Part shown: in pieces, positions 28,392 through 39,051 of the stretch
How the letters are laid out: every line of letters begins with the position of its first letter
Position numbering within the stretch: the stretch's first letter is position 1
Assembly (NCBI RefSeq): GCF_015278125.1
Contig: NZ_JADILO010000002.1
Coordinates: 1-64,000, forward strand
DNA length: 64,000 nt
Origin: Vibrio fluminensis
GTDB lineage: Bacteria > Pseudomonadota > Gammaproteobacteria > Enterobacterales > Vibrionaceae
Direction: 5' to 3'
Position numbers and translations under genes: made by a program
The notes under the pieces: generated by a model
What the model was told of the DNA's origin: nothing
The model's input: the letters and a program-made list of their open reading frames with translations, nothing else
Databases searched by the model: none

Positions 28392-29921
28392 CTAGCTGCC
28401 GCTTACAGTTGGTAAAGCGCCTAAGCAGCAGTACTTAATTTCACTGAACTCATCAAAACCATGTCTGCTGCCTTCTCGCCCAAGGCCAGATTGTTTCATG
28501 CCCCCAAATGGGATTGGGTGCCCAGTCATCTTGACTGAGTTGACACTTACCATGCCAAATTCCAAGCCGCGCAAGCATTGCCATATTTGATGAATATCAT
28601 GCCCGTAAACGTAGGCGGCCAGTCCATATTCAGTATCGTTACTCATTTCAATGACTTGTTCGAGAGAGGAATAGGGCAGAATGGCGGCGAGCGGGCAAAA
28701 GTTTTCTTCACGATAGACCGCCATGTCAGGTGTGATATTGGTTAACAGTGTTGGCGTGAAGTAGCTACCGTTAGCTTGTGCCGCTGCCGGCAAATCGGCT
28801 TGCGCGGCGATGACCGCCCCTTTGATGAGCGCATCATTGAGTAGCTGTTGTGCTTTCTCCACCGCTTTGTGATTGATAAGTGGGCCAACATTGGTGCTGG
28901 AGTGCATGCCATTACCGACCTTGAGCTTGCTAATCAGCGTGGCGAAGTGGTCAATAAACTGGGAGAAATGCTGCTGCGGGACAAAAATACGATTCGCTGC
29001 GAGGCAATCTTGCCCTGAGGTTTGAAACTTGGCATCAAGGGCGGCTTGCGCCGCCTGGGCCAAATCCATATCGGGCAGAACAATAAACGGCGCGTTACCA
29101 CCTAGTTCCATACTGCATTTTTTTACCGTGTTAGCCGCATCAGCTAATAGCATTTTGCCGACCGGTGTTGAACCGGTAAAAGAAAGTGCTTTGACCTTGT
29201 CTGATTGGCAAAGTACATGTGACACGGTATCAGCTTGACCGGTAACAATATTGAACACTCCGTCGGGGATACCGGCGCGATCGGCCAGCTCAGCCAGCGC
29301 CAACGCAGAAAATGGGGTTTCACTGGCGGGTTTTATCACTACTGTGCAGCCAATCGCCATGGCGGCCGCTGCTTTACGGGTGATCATGGCACTAGGAAAG
29401 TTCCAAGGTGTGATAAGTCCGGCAACGCCAATGGGTTCTCGAATAGTCGATAGCTGGGCATTCGCGATATGACTGGGGATGGTTTCGCCGTAACTGCGCC
29501 TTGCTTCTTCCGCAAACCAACGAATAAACGAAGCACCATATTCAATTTCCCCAATCGCTTCGGCTAGGGTTTTACCTTGCTCGATTACCATTAAGCGGCC
29601 AAGGTCTTGCTTAGCATCGAGGATCAGTTGATACCATGTCAGCAGAAACTCCGCTCTTTGATCGGCTTGTAATTTGCGCCATGCCTCAAAGGCACTCTCT
29701 GCTGCTTCAACCGCATAGGTGATCTGATTTTGAGAAAGCAGTGTGAAATAACCAATGATTTCATCATTGGCGGGGTTGAGTACCGGTTTAAACTGTTCAC
29801 CACAGACCCACTTGCCGTTGACGTAAGCGAGGTTACGCAGCAATTTGACATCATCTAATGCTGACATTATTTCGTGGTTGGCTTTTGAATCATCAATATC
29901 GAATTGTCGTTCGCTATTCAT
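28392..29921 (-). CDS. doeC: NAD(P)-dependent semialdehyde dehydrogenase, probable DoeC
   Basis: 509 aa aldehyde dehydrogenase. FTGSTPVGK (cofactor site), MELGGNAPF (general-base Glu) and the catalytic Cys in SGQDCLAANR are present. It resembles succinate-semialdehyde dehydrogenase GabD but with SGQDC instead of the GQTC context. In the ectoine route DoeC oxidises aspartate 4-semialdehyde to aspartate. GGGAGGG lies 5 nt before the ATG. It follows doeX by 114 bp, a gap that could hold its own promoter. Family certain; substrate inferred from context. Confidence 0.78.
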   Translation of the reverse strand: MNSERQFDIDDSKANHEIMSALDDVKLLRNLAYVNGKWVCGEQFKPVLNPANDEIIGYFTLLSQNQITYAVEAAESAFEAWRKLQADQRAEFLLTWYQLILDAKQDLGRLMVIEQGKTLAEAIGEIEYGASFIRWFAEEARRSYGETIPSHIANAQLSTIREPIGVAGLITPWNFPSAMITRKAAAAMAIGCTVVIKPASETPFSALALAELADRAGIPDGVFNIVTGQADTVSHVLCQSDKVKALSFTGSTPVGKMLLADAANTVKKCSMELGGNAPFIVLPDMDLAQAAQAALDAKFQTSGQDCLAANRIFVPQQHFSQFIDHFATLISKLKVGNGMHSSTNVGPLINHKAVEKAQQLLNDALIKGAVIAAQADLPAAAQANGSYFTPTLLTNITPDMAVYREENFCPLAAILPYSSLEQVIEMSNDTEYGLAAYVYGHDIHQIWQCLRGLEFGMVSVNSVKMTGHPIPFGGMKQSGLGREGSRHGFDEFSEIKYCCLGALPTVSGS

Positions 29922-30035
29922 CGTTTCCCTCCCAAGCTGACTGGTTTACGCCGATATAGGCAAAGATAGGTCAACTTTGGTCAGGATTTTTTCTTATATC
30001 CAATCACTCACAGACGCTTTTTTCTGGAGTTTCCA

Positions 30036-30524
30036 TTAGAGACAGAAACTTTTTCGATTCAATTGTTCGCTGCTGTCAGGTTGATGCTGCTTGACGATTT
30101 TTGTCACTATGTAGGTGTAGTAACGCTCGATGCCCACATCTGCATCCAACCATTGGTCGATACAGCGTTGGTATTGGTCGATGTCTTCGCATTGAAACTT
30201 GATTAAGTAGTCAACGCCGCCGCCTGTCGCATAACACTCACTTACCAAAGGTGTTGCGGTGACTAACTTTTCAAAGCGTCGAAACGCTTCTGCGTTATGC
30301 TGTTTCAGTGATACTTCGACCATTACTAGGGTGGGGTTAAAGTGCTGGGTTAGGTTAAGTTTGGCACCGTAGCCTTCGATGATCCCAGCTTGTTCGAGTT
30401 TTTTCACGCGCTCCCAACAAGGGCTAACGGAAAGGTTGATTTGCTCTGCAAGTTGCGATTTAGTAATTCGCCCATGCTGCTGGAGGATTTGTAGAATCTT
30501 TATATCGTAACGATCGAGCTTCAT
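30036..30524 (-). CDS. doeX: Lrp/AsnC-family regulator, probable DoeX
   Basis: 162 aa. An N-terminal winged helix-turn-helix (QHGRITKSQLAEQINLS near 15-31, then SPCWERVKKLEQAGII) is followed by a RAM ligand-binding domain (ECYATGGGVDYLIKFQ near 98-113). Lrp-type regulators form octamers and respond to small amino acids; DoeX of Halomonas senses ectoine-derived compounds. It starts 24 bp after doeA ends, so it is co-transcribed and probably autoregulates the operon. Confidence 0.85.
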   Translation of the reverse strand: MKLDRYDIKILQILQQHGRITKSQLAEQINLSVSPCWERVKKLEQAGIIEGYGAKLNLTQHFNPTLVMVEVSLKQHNAEAFRRFEKLVTATPLVSECYATGGGVDYLIKFQCEDIDQYQRCIDQWLDADVGIERYYTYIVTKIVKQHQPDSSEQLNRKSFCL

Positions 30525-30548
30525 TGGCGTTTTCCTATCGGTGCTGCA

Positions 30549-31736
30549 CTAATGTTTGATAAACAGACGGCGAGGAAAATCGCACAGGGTTTTCCCTCCA
30601 TGACGAGTGATGATGATACTTTCTGTGGTTTCTAGCCCCCAATCCTCAAACCACAAGCCGGGCATAAGATGAAACGTCATCCCTTCTTTTAATATCGTGT
30701 GGTCGCTATCTCGCAGGCTCATGGTTCTCTCGCCCCAATCTGGTGGATAACTGAGCCCAATGGGGTAGCCACATCGCGCACCTTGGCGTGAAAAGCCGGC
30801 TCGGTCGAGAATTCCGTTGATGATGTTAGCGACTTCAGCGCAAGTATTACCTGGTCGCGCGGCATTGAGCCCAGCATCGAGCGCCTTAGTTAGAGCTTCA
30901 TCCGCGCGTTTAAATTTGTCATTTGGTTCACCAAGGAAAATGGTACGTGATAGCGGACAGTGGTAGCGTCGGTGCGCGCCTGCTATCTCAAAGAAGGTGC
31001 CTTCGCCTTTTTTAAATGGTCGGTCGTCCCAAGTAAGGTGAGGCGCAGAGGCATCCGCACCTGAGGGTAACATAGGCACGATGGCAGCATAATCGCCAAA
31101 GTGGTCTTCATGACCAAGAATAGCTTGGCGGTTTAACTCCGCGACTAAATAGTGCTTAGGTAGACCCGGCTCTATCATGTCGTAGGCTAAGCGGTGCATG
31201 TTTTCAACGATTCTGGCTGCACGGCACATATAAGCGAGCTCTTGAGCGGATTTTACTGCTCGGCACCAATTGACAAGGCCTGTGGCATCAACCAGTGATG
31301 CGCAAGGCAGGTTGGTTTGCAGTGCTTCATAAGCGGTTGCACTGAAGTAGTAATTGTCTTTCTCTACCCCGATTTTTCCACGATCCCAAAGTTTAGGTTC
31401 AAGCACGCTTTCTACTAGAAACTCCATCGGGTGGAGAGGAGGATTCATCACATAGTGGTCGGGGTAAAAGGATATGTTTTCCGCACTCATGTAGGTTGTG
31501 CGATACGCGCCGTTGGCATCTTGTATCCGCCCAAACCAAATAGGTTCGCCGCTGTGCCCGACCACAACGCACTGCGGCACATAAAACGACCAACCATCGT
31601 ACCCCGTGAGCCATGACATGTTCGATGGGTCATGGATAATTAACAGGTCAATTTCCTGTTCCTGCATTGATTGACGAACCTTGTGCAAGCGCAGTTGGTA
31701 TTCGTCGAGATCAAATTGCAACGCAGCGCTTGCCAT
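30549..31736 (-). CDS. doeA: Ectoine hydrolase (M24 creatinase-like fold)
   Basis: 395 aa from the ATG at 31736, with GGAG 7 nt upstream; a TTG at 31742 is in frame but less likely. The N-terminal creatinase domain has DPSNMSWLTGYDGWSFYV and the C-terminal pita-bread domain has HLTWDDRPF, GTFFEIAGAHRRYH, RCGYPIGLSYPPDWGERT and FHLMPGLW. These blocks match, from memory, DoeA/EutD ectoine hydrolases very closely. The enzyme opens ectoine to N-acetyl-diaminobutyrate in the cytoplasm. It is the first gene of the operon doeA-doeX-doeC-doeD. The deacetylase DoeB is not in this cluster. Confidence 0.88.
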   Translation of the reverse strand: MASAALQFDLDEYQLRLHKVRQSMQEQEIDLLIIHDPSNMSWLTGYDGWSFYVPQCVVVGHSGEPIWFGRIQDANGAYRTTYMSAENISFYPDHYVMNPPLHPMEFLVESVLEPKLWDRGKIGVEKDNYYFSATAYEALQTNLPCASLVDATGLVNWCRAVKSAQELAYMCRAARIVENMHRLAYDMIEPGLPKHYLVAELNRQAILGHEDHFGDYAAIVPMLPSGADASAPHLTWDDRPFKKGEGTFFEIAGAHRRYHCPLSRTIFLGEPNDKFKRADEALTKALDAGLNAARPGNTCAEVANIINGILDRAGFSRQGARCGYPIGLSYPPDWGERTMSLRDSDHTILKEGMTFHLMPGLWFEDWGLETTESIIITRHGGKTLCDFPRRLFIKH

Positions 31737-31910
31737 GTGCAATCTCCTCTAAAGTAGTAAGCCGGAAACTGACGATCCCAAAGTTGTGGTGACCAAATGA
31801 TCGTTACGTAATTTAGTACCTAAAGTGACAAAGCAATAATTTCAGCTTGTGCCAAAAATAGACATTTCACAAGCTAGCAGGGCAAATTCATTGCAAAGGT
31901 TGATTGAAAC
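31737..31910 (-). promoter_or_regulatory. Promoter region of the ectoine operon
   Basis: Upstream of doeA and beyond the cydC terminator. The promoter and DoeX site should lie here. No operator could be defined by eye. Confidence 0.45.
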
Positions 31911-31940
31911 AAAAAGGCCGTGAGAATTTCTCACGGCCTT
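31911..31940 (-). terminator. Terminator of cydDC
   Basis: AAGGCCGTGAGAA and TTCTCACGGCCTT form a long perfect stem, with an A run at 31909-31915 giving the T tail leftward. Confidence 0.87.
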
Positions 31941-31961
31941 GGTAATACTAAATAATGCTGA

Positions 31962-33698
31962 CTAGAGCGTTTGATTGAGTTGGTAGTAACGACCTTGTTG
32001 CTCGATAAGTTCATGGTGAGAACCGTGCTCAACAATTTGACCGTTCTCAATCAAGCATACTGCGTCCATCTTATCGAGGTTTACCAAACGGTGGGTGATG
32101 AATAACACCGTTTTACCTTCAAAATGCTTCTCAAACAGGGTCATTATTTGCTGTTCTGTCTGCTTATCTAAACCTTCAGTTGGTTCGTCTAGCAATAGAA
32201 TCGGTGCATTATGGAGTAAGGCTCGCGCAATACCGATACGGCGCTTTTCACCACCAGACAGCTGGCGACCACCGTCACCAAGCCAAGCATCTAAGCCGCT
32301 CTTGTCTGCCGTTTCGCCCTCAAGTAATTTACTTAAGCCAACTTTGTGCAGTGCGAGGCTGATTTCGTCATCGTCAGCATCAGGTTTGGCTAAGATTAGG
32401 TTATCGCGAAGCGTGCCATTCAACACGTCAACTCGCTGGCTCACTACGGTGATCGCTTGGCGAAGCTGTGTCTCACTCCACTCTTGGATAGGCTTGCCAG
32501 CAATCAGCAGTTCACCTTGGTTGACATCCCAGTAGCGAGTCAGCAGCTGCAGCAAGGTGGATTTACCTGAACCAGTTTGACCTACAATTGCAACGCGTTG
32601 CTGTCCAGCAATCGATAGATTGATTTGTTCAAGCGCAGGGTTGTTTCCATCAGGGTAGGTAAAGCCAACATTGCGATATTCAACGCTGAACTCACCAGAA
32701 TGGTCAACATTTTGCTCTGGGAATTGCACGTCAGGCTCTGCAAGGATTACTTCGTTCAATCGACGCGCAGAAGTCAACGTTTTTCCAAGGTGCTGGAATG
32801 CTCCAGCTATTGGCATCAAGAGTTCGACACTTGCCATCGTCGCAAAAGCAAATAGAGCGATCATAGGGTCAGGCTTAGCGCCTGCAACGCCATCAGCGGC
32901 TAGCCAAAGCATCAGCACTAATGTCCAACCATTTGCTAGCATAAGTAGAGCTTGAGCAAGCCCTGAAAAATGCGCATCGAAGAACTGATTCTTTAGCAGC
33001 TTTTCTTGCGCAGAATAAATCGCATTGCGGTAACGCTCTTCTGCGCCAAACAAAGTGAGTTCGCTGTAACCTTGCAGCCAATCTAGCGTTGTAATACGTA
33101 ATTCAGCTTTGTTTTGTGTTAGCTCACTACCATTTCGCTTGCCCAATTTGTAGAACAGAATTGGCCATAGGATCAGCAGTGTCAGTAAGATGCCACCAAG
33201 CGTTAAGCCCAGAGCTTGGTCAAACCAACACAGAACAGCGGTTAATGCCGCAATCCCGAGTAGGCCAACCACCATAGGGCTAATAAGACGCAGATAAACA
33301 TGATCCATTGCGTCGATATCAGCAATTAGACGGTTGAGTAGGTCCGCATCGCGCAGGTTAGCGACTTTACCCGGAACCAGTGGTGCCAGCTTCTTAAAGA
33401 AGAAAATACGCAAATCAGTCAGTAGCTTAAAGGTGGCGTTGTGGCTAACCACGCGCTCACCCCAACGACCCGCGGTTCGACCCATGGCGAAGCCTCGAAC
33501 AAATGCACCGGGTAGCATGTAGTTAAAGGTTTCACGAGCGATAGTTAAACCTGCCACTGCCGCTGCAGAGAGGAACCATCCTGAAAGAGTTAACAGGCCG
33601 ATAGAAGCGAATAGAGTTAGGAACGCGAGCAACATGCCAAGCGATAGACCAAACCAGTGTTTCTTATACAGTTTTAGATAAGGGATTAAATCACGCAT
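31962..33698 (-). CDS. cydC: Glutathione/cysteine ABC exporter subunit CydC
   Basis: 578 aa, close to the 573 of E. coli. Six membrane helices (about 15-310) precede an ABC ATPase domain with Walker A GQTGSGKST (near 376), signature LSGGEKRR (near 480) and Walker B LLLDEPTEGLD. CydDC exports thiols to the periplasm and is needed to assemble cytochrome bd and c-type cytochromes. It overlaps cydD by 8 bp, so translation is coupled. It is the distal gene in the CydD-then-CydC order of E. coli. Confidence 0.95.
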   Translation of the reverse strand: MRDLIPYLKLYKKHWFGLSLGMLLAFLTLFASIGLLTLSGWFLSAAAVAGLTIARETFNYMLPGAFVRGFAMGRTAGRWGERVVSHNATFKLLTDLRIFFFKKLAPLVPGKVANLRDADLLNRLIADIDAMDHVYLRLISPMVVGLLGIAALTAVLCWFDQALGLTLGGILLTLLILWPILFYKLGKRNGSELTQNKAELRITTLDWLQGYSELTLFGAEERYRNAIYSAQEKLLKNQFFDAHFSGLAQALLMLANGWTLVLMLWLAADGVAGAKPDPMIALFAFATMASVELLMPIAGAFQHLGKTLTSARRLNEVILAEPDVQFPEQNVDHSGEFSVEYRNVGFTYPDGNNPALEQINLSIAGQQRVAIVGQTGSGKSTLLQLLTRYWDVNQGELLIAGKPIQEWSETQLRQAITVVSQRVDVLNGTLRDNLILAKPDADDDEISLALHKVGLSKLLEGETADKSGLDAWLGDGGRQLSGGEKRRIGIARALLHNAPILLLDEPTEGLDKQTEQQIMTLFEKHFEGKTVLFITHRLVNLDKMDAVCLIENGQIVEHGSHHELIEQQGRYYQLNQTL

Positions 33699-35478
33699 CT
33701 AGGCTACCCTCATTTTGTTGCTGTAGTGCTTGGTTGGCGCTGAGCATTTGTTTAAATAAACCTTCACTATTGGCCAGTAAGTCAAACTCACCAGCTTGTA
33801 CGATTTGACCATCTTGCATAACCAAAATTTGATTAACGCTTTGCAGCGGCGCAAGTTGGTGGGTAACGATGAGCGCACTCTTATCTTGAATCTGATGATT
33901 TAGACCTTGTGTCACCAAACGCTCGCTACGCGCATCCAAACTTGCAGTTGGCTCATCAAGGAGCCAGAACTGACCGTTTTGCAGCATTGCTCGCGCCAGT
34001 GCTAGGCGCTGCGCTTGCCCAACCGAGAGACCGCCAGAACGATCGGAGATTGGGTAATCTAAGCCGTGTTGATTAACAAATTCAGCGGCAAAAGAGTCTT
34101 CAAGCACCGCGGCAATCGCTTGTTCAGAGACATCGTGTTTACCAAGGGTGATGTTTTCACGGATGGTGCCATGCAAAAGCAATGGGTTTTGCCCAACCCA
34201 ACTGATGTTTTTACGCCAGTCAGCTAAGTCCAAATTAGAACGTTCAATACCGTTAATGGTGAGTGAACCCTGATAAGGTAAGAAGCCGAGTAGCGCATTG
34301 ACGAGGCTAGTTTTACCCGCGCCACTAGGACCGACCAATGCGGTGGTTTGATGGGCGTTAATCTCAAAGCTAACTGGACCAAGCAGCTTTTTGCCTTCAA
34401 GGCTGAAAACTTCTAAATCGCTGGCTTTGATGGTAATTGTGCTGTTATCTGCCAGAGGGGTCGTGCCAGATTTCACTGCCGTCACGTCAGTTTCGAGAAA
34501 TTCGACGATGCTTTCTGCCGCACCGACTGCTTGCTGTTTGGCGTGATAGAAAGTACCAAGATCGCGCAGCGGTTGGTAAAACTCTGGCGCGAGGATCAAA
34601 ACAAACATACCCGCAAATAAAGTGACGCCTACGCCGTAGTCACCAAAGTTGAGTTCACCGATAAAGGCAAAACCAAAGTAGACGGCGGTGAGTGCAATCG
34701 ATATTGAAGTGAAAAATTCGAGCACTGCTGATGAAAGAAAGGCGATGCGCAGTACTTCCATTGTGCGAGAGCGGAATACCTCTGATGCGCCTTGCATCAA
34801 TTCAGTTTCTGCTTTAGTTCGGTCAAACAGACGAATGGTGGTCATCGACTGTAAGCGGTCATAAAAGTGACCCGATAGTCTTTGCAGGGCCTTGAAGTTT
34901 TTCTGACCTGCGTCAGCCGCTTTAATGCCGACAAGTGCCATGAATAGTGGCACGAGCGGAGCGGTGATCAGGAAGATTAAACCTGCCGCCCAGTTCACAG
35001 GGAATACCACTACGAGAATAATGAACGGCACCAACACTGCCAGTGACATTTGCGGTAAATAACGCGCAAAGAAGTCATGCATCTCTTCCACTTGCTCAAG
35101 CAGCAGCGTTGCCCAAGTACCAGCTGGCTTGCCTTTAATATAGGCAGGGCCAAGTTCGCGCAGCTTATCGAGGATAAGTTGGCGAATATAGAGTCGGATT
35201 TGTTCACCGCAGCGGTAACCCGCAATTTCACGTCCCCATGAGCATAGAGCGCGAATTGCAACAATGGCCGCGAGACCCAAGAAGTGTCCAACCAGAGTAG
35301 ATTTGTCGACTTGTTCAATAATTAATTGATGCAGGATCGAAGCGAGCAAAGCTGCCTGCCCCAAAAGCAAAACGCTTGAAAACACACCAAGGCCTACCGC
35401 AACAAGCAACCAGCGTTTCGCCAGTTTACTTTGTTCACGTAGCCACTTGTTCAAGCTGCGTTGTTTCTTTTTATCCAT
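33691..35478 (-). CDS. cydD: Glutathione/cysteine ABC exporter subunit CydD
   Basis: 595 aa (588 in E. coli). Membrane domain in the first 320 residues with GREIAGYRCGEQIR and GPAYIKGKPAGTWATL, features of CydD. The ABC domain has Walker A GPSGAGKTS (near 385), the atypical signature LSVGQAQR and Walker B WLLDEPTAS. It is the partner of CydC in a heterodimer at the inner membrane. trxB lies 127 bp upstream on the same strand beyond a terminator, the neighbourhood also seen in enterobacteria. Confidence 0.95.
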   Translation of the reverse strand: MDKKKQRSLNKWLREQSKLAKRWLLVAVGLGVFSSVLLLGQAALLASILHQLIIEQVDKSTLVGHFLGLAAIVAIRALCSWGREIAGYRCGEQIRLYIRQLILDKLRELGPAYIKGKPAGTWATLLLEQVEEMHDFFARYLPQMSLAVLVPFIILVVVFPVNWAAGLIFLITAPLVPLFMALVGIKAADAGQKNFKALQRLSGHFYDRLQSMTTIRLFDRTKAETELMQGASEVFRSRTMEVLRIAFLSSAVLEFFTSISIALTAVYFGFAFIGELNFGDYGVGVTLFAGMFVLILAPEFYQPLRDLGTFYHAKQQAVGAAESIVEFLETDVTAVKSGTTPLADNSTITIKASDLEVFSLEGKKLLGPVSFEINAHQTTALVGPSGAGKTSLVNALLGFLPYQGSLTINGIERSNLDLADWRKNISWVGQNPLLLHGTIRENITLGKHDVSEQAIAAVLEDSFAAEFVNQHGLDYPISDRSGGLSVGQAQRLALARAMLQNGQFWLLDEPTASLDARSERLVTQGLNHQIQDKSALIVTHQLAPLQSVNQILVMQDGQIVQAGEFDLLANSEGLFKQMLSANQALQQQNEGSLDA

Positions 35479-35530
35479 TATGAAGGCTTACTGCTGTTTT
35501 TTTATTTTTGAACTGGTGATTATACAAAAG

Positions 35531-35559
35531 AAAGCCCCGCGGTAATACCGCAGGGCTTT
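35531..35559 (-). terminator. Terminator of trxB
   Basis: AAAGCCC pairs with GGGCTTT, with an inner GCGGTAATACCGC stem. A residues at its left give T residues leftward. Confidence 0.77.
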
Positions 35560-35604
35560 AGGGATTTAGTGAAAAAATGTGAGTGGACCCGATAGAGCGC
35601 TAGA

Positions 35605-37085
<1,481 letters not shown>

Positions 37086-37742
37086 ATGTTACATAGTCAC
37101 GAGAACACGTTACAGATTACCAGTCTCAGCGGTGATGCGATCAATCAATTATCGCCATCGTTTGAATCGTTACCGAAAACGGATCATGCAGATGGTCAGT
37201 ATCGATTGAGACGTTATTCGGTGATTAAGTTTGTCGATAATCAAGTTGTCGTGACAGGCAAGAATGATTTTGTTCAGTCTGATCAAATCAATCGCTTCCA
37301 AGGTAACATCGTTCGTCAGTTTGAACCTTTGCTTGAATCTACTTTGCTTGGCGAGGGAATGCGCGAATTGTGCCAACTGTTCGTCAATAAGAACGCTTTA
37401 CCTAATGGACAAGAAATCGAAATTCATCAGATTCGTATCGCCACCGTTTACGATGAAACTCAAGTAGCGCCAGAAGGCGTGCATCAAGATGGTTTTGATC
37501 ATATCGCTTTGATTGGTATTGGTCGTCGCAATATTGTCGGTGGTGAGATCATGCTCTATAGCGACAGTAATGAAGCGCCTTTCTTTCGCAAAGTGTTGCA
37601 AAATGGCGAAGTTGCCATGCTCGCTGACAGAGAATTATGGCACAACGCGTGCCCGATACGCGCAGTGGAAAATGGCAAAGAAGGTTATATGGACCTATTC
37701 GTACTCACTGCTAAGGAAGGCGTTAATGAACTTCACTCCTGA
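37086..37742 (+). CDS. 2-oxoglutarate/Fe(II) dioxygenase (PF10014 type)
   Basis: 218 aa from the second ATG (37086), which has better spacing to the AAGGAG site than the ATG at 37083. The iron-binding facial triad is visible as His133-x-Asp135 (HQDGFDH) and His186 (WHNACP), in the pattern of PF10014, the family of L-isoleucine and other free amino-acid hydroxylases. Arg195 in the CPIRAV region is a likely 2-oxoglutarate anchor. It overlaps the next gene by 17 bp, so the two products almost certainly act together. The substrate is unknown; a free amino acid is the best guess. Confidence 0.82.
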   Translation: MLHSHENTLQITSLSGDAINQLSPSFESLPKTDHADGQYRLRRYSVIKFVDNQVVVTGKNDFVQSDQINRFQGNIVRQFEPLLESTLLGEGMRELCQLFVNKNALPNGQEIEIHQIRIATVYDETQVAPEGVHQDGFDHIALIGIGRRNIVGGEIMLYSDSNEAPFFRKVLQNGEVAMLADRELWHNACPIRAVENGKEGYMDLFVLTAKEGVNELHS

Positions 37743-38967
37743 GTTTTCAGTTGATAAGGTGCGGGCTCAATTCAACGCTTTGCATCAGACTCACAATGAC
37801 TTACCGGTTACTTTTTTCGACGGTCCGGGTGGTTCACAAGTACCGGAGTCGGTGTTAGAGGCGATGGTGAGTTACCTAAATCATTTTAATTCTAATCTTG
37901 GCGCACCATATTTTTCTAGCCAAGTGACGACGGAACTAATGCTGCAAGCACGTCAGTCTTGTCAGGCACTGCTTAATGCTCAAAGCAGTGATTCCATCAT
38001 TTTTGGTGCCAACATGACATCGTTAACCTTCTCGCTAAGCCGAGCGATTAGTCGCAATTGGCAAGTTGGTGATGAGGTGATTGTGACGGGGTTGGATCAC
38101 TATGCCAACGTCAGTAGTTGGCAGCAGGCGGCGGAAGATAAGCAGGTGACCGTTAAAGTTGCGCAAGTGAATCCGCATGATGGTAGTTTGGATGTCTCCC
38201 ATTTGCTTTCAATGATCACGCCTAAGACACGCCTTATTGCGCTGACCTTAGCGTCGAATACGACTGGGTCGATCGTGGATGTTGCTCCTGTGGTCAAGGC
38301 AGCTAAACAAGTGGGCGCTCAAGTGTATGTTGATGCGGTGCATTATGCGCCACATCACCTTATTGACGTACAAGCGCTTGGCTGTGACTTTTTAGTTTGT
38401 TCGGCCTATAAGTTTTTTGGTCCTCATGTCGGCATCGCCTATATGGCGCCTAAATGGCTTCAGTCGCTACAACCGTACAAAGTTGAACCTGCACCCGATT
38501 TAGGACCTGCTCGGTTTGAGACGGGGACTCAGAGTTTTGAGGCGCTCGCTGGGTTAGTTGCAACCATCGAGTATCTTGCTCAGTGGGGTGATGGTGGTGA
38601 GAGCTTACGTACTCGACTGGACCAAAGTTACGCGATTTATAATCGATATGAGACTGAATTAAGCGGTTACTTTTTACAAAGGTTGAGCGCAATGCCTGGA
38701 GTCACTTTACTCGGGCGAGGGAGTGTCGATAGCCAAACAAGAACGCCTACTTTTGCTTTAACGTTTGATAATTACTCACCAAGCCAAATTGCGTCAGCGA
38801 TGGGCGAGCTAAATATTTGCTTAGGTGCGGGGCATTTTTATGCGCTAGGACTGGTCAGGCAGTTGCAACTTGAAGAGGGCATAGTGCGCATAGGCATGAT
38901 GCACTACAACACCAAGCAAGAGATTGACCGATTGTTTGATGCACTAGATGTGTTACAGAGTATCTAG
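37726..38967 (+). CDS. Class V PLP enzyme, cysteine-desulfurase-like
   Basis: 413 aa from the ATG at 37726, which lies inside the end of the dioxygenase gene and has AAGGAAGG just upstream. FDGPGGSQVP, the nucleotide-like segment SLSRAISR, VYVDAVHYAPHH (PLP Asp) and the PLP lysine Lys229 in CSAYKFFGPHVG are seen. It belongs to the SufS/CsdA-like group of TIGR01976 type, but the usual mobile-loop catalytic cysteine motif (RxGxHCA) is replaced by CLGAGHFYALG, so it may be an aminotransferase, lyase or epimerase rather than a desulfurase. Translationally coupled to the dioxygenase. Confidence 0.83.
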   Translation: MNFTPEFSVDKVRAQFNALHQTHNDLPVTFFDGPGGSQVPESVLEAMVSYLNHFNSNLGAPYFSSQVTTELMLQARQSCQALLNAQSSDSIIFGANMTSLTFSLSRAISRNWQVGDEVIVTGLDHYANVSSWQQAAEDKQVTVKVAQVNPHDGSLDVSHLLSMITPKTRLIALTLASNTTGSIVDVAPVVKAAKQVGAQVYVDAVHYAPHHLIDVQALGCDFLVCSAYKFFGPHVGIAYMAPKWLQSLQPYKVEPAPDLGPARFETGTQSFEALAGLVATIEYLAQWGDGGESLRTRLDQSYAIYNRYETELSGYFLQRLSAMPGVTLLGRGSVDSQTRTPTFALTFDNYSPSQIASAMGELNICLGAGHFYALGLVRQLQLEEGIVRIGMMHYNTKQEIDRLFDALDVLQSI

Positions 38968-39051
38968 TTAGGTAGTGACCATCTACACATCGTCAAGCAT
39001 CAAACAAATAGAGCCACCTAATTGTGGCTCTGTTGTATTTAGAGCGGTGAA

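Noticed and set aside
26962..30524. GABA catabolism operon gabT-gabD with an Lrp regulator
   Set aside because: The first gene of the operon is a strong match to ectoine hydrolase, which places the aminotransferase and dehydrogenase in ectoine breakdown. GABA use remains the stated alternative.
37726..38967. Ordinary cysteine desulfurase (SufS/CsdA)
   Set aside because: The catalytic cysteine loop motif is not visible, there is no suf or csdE gene nearby, and the gene is coupled to a dioxygenase.
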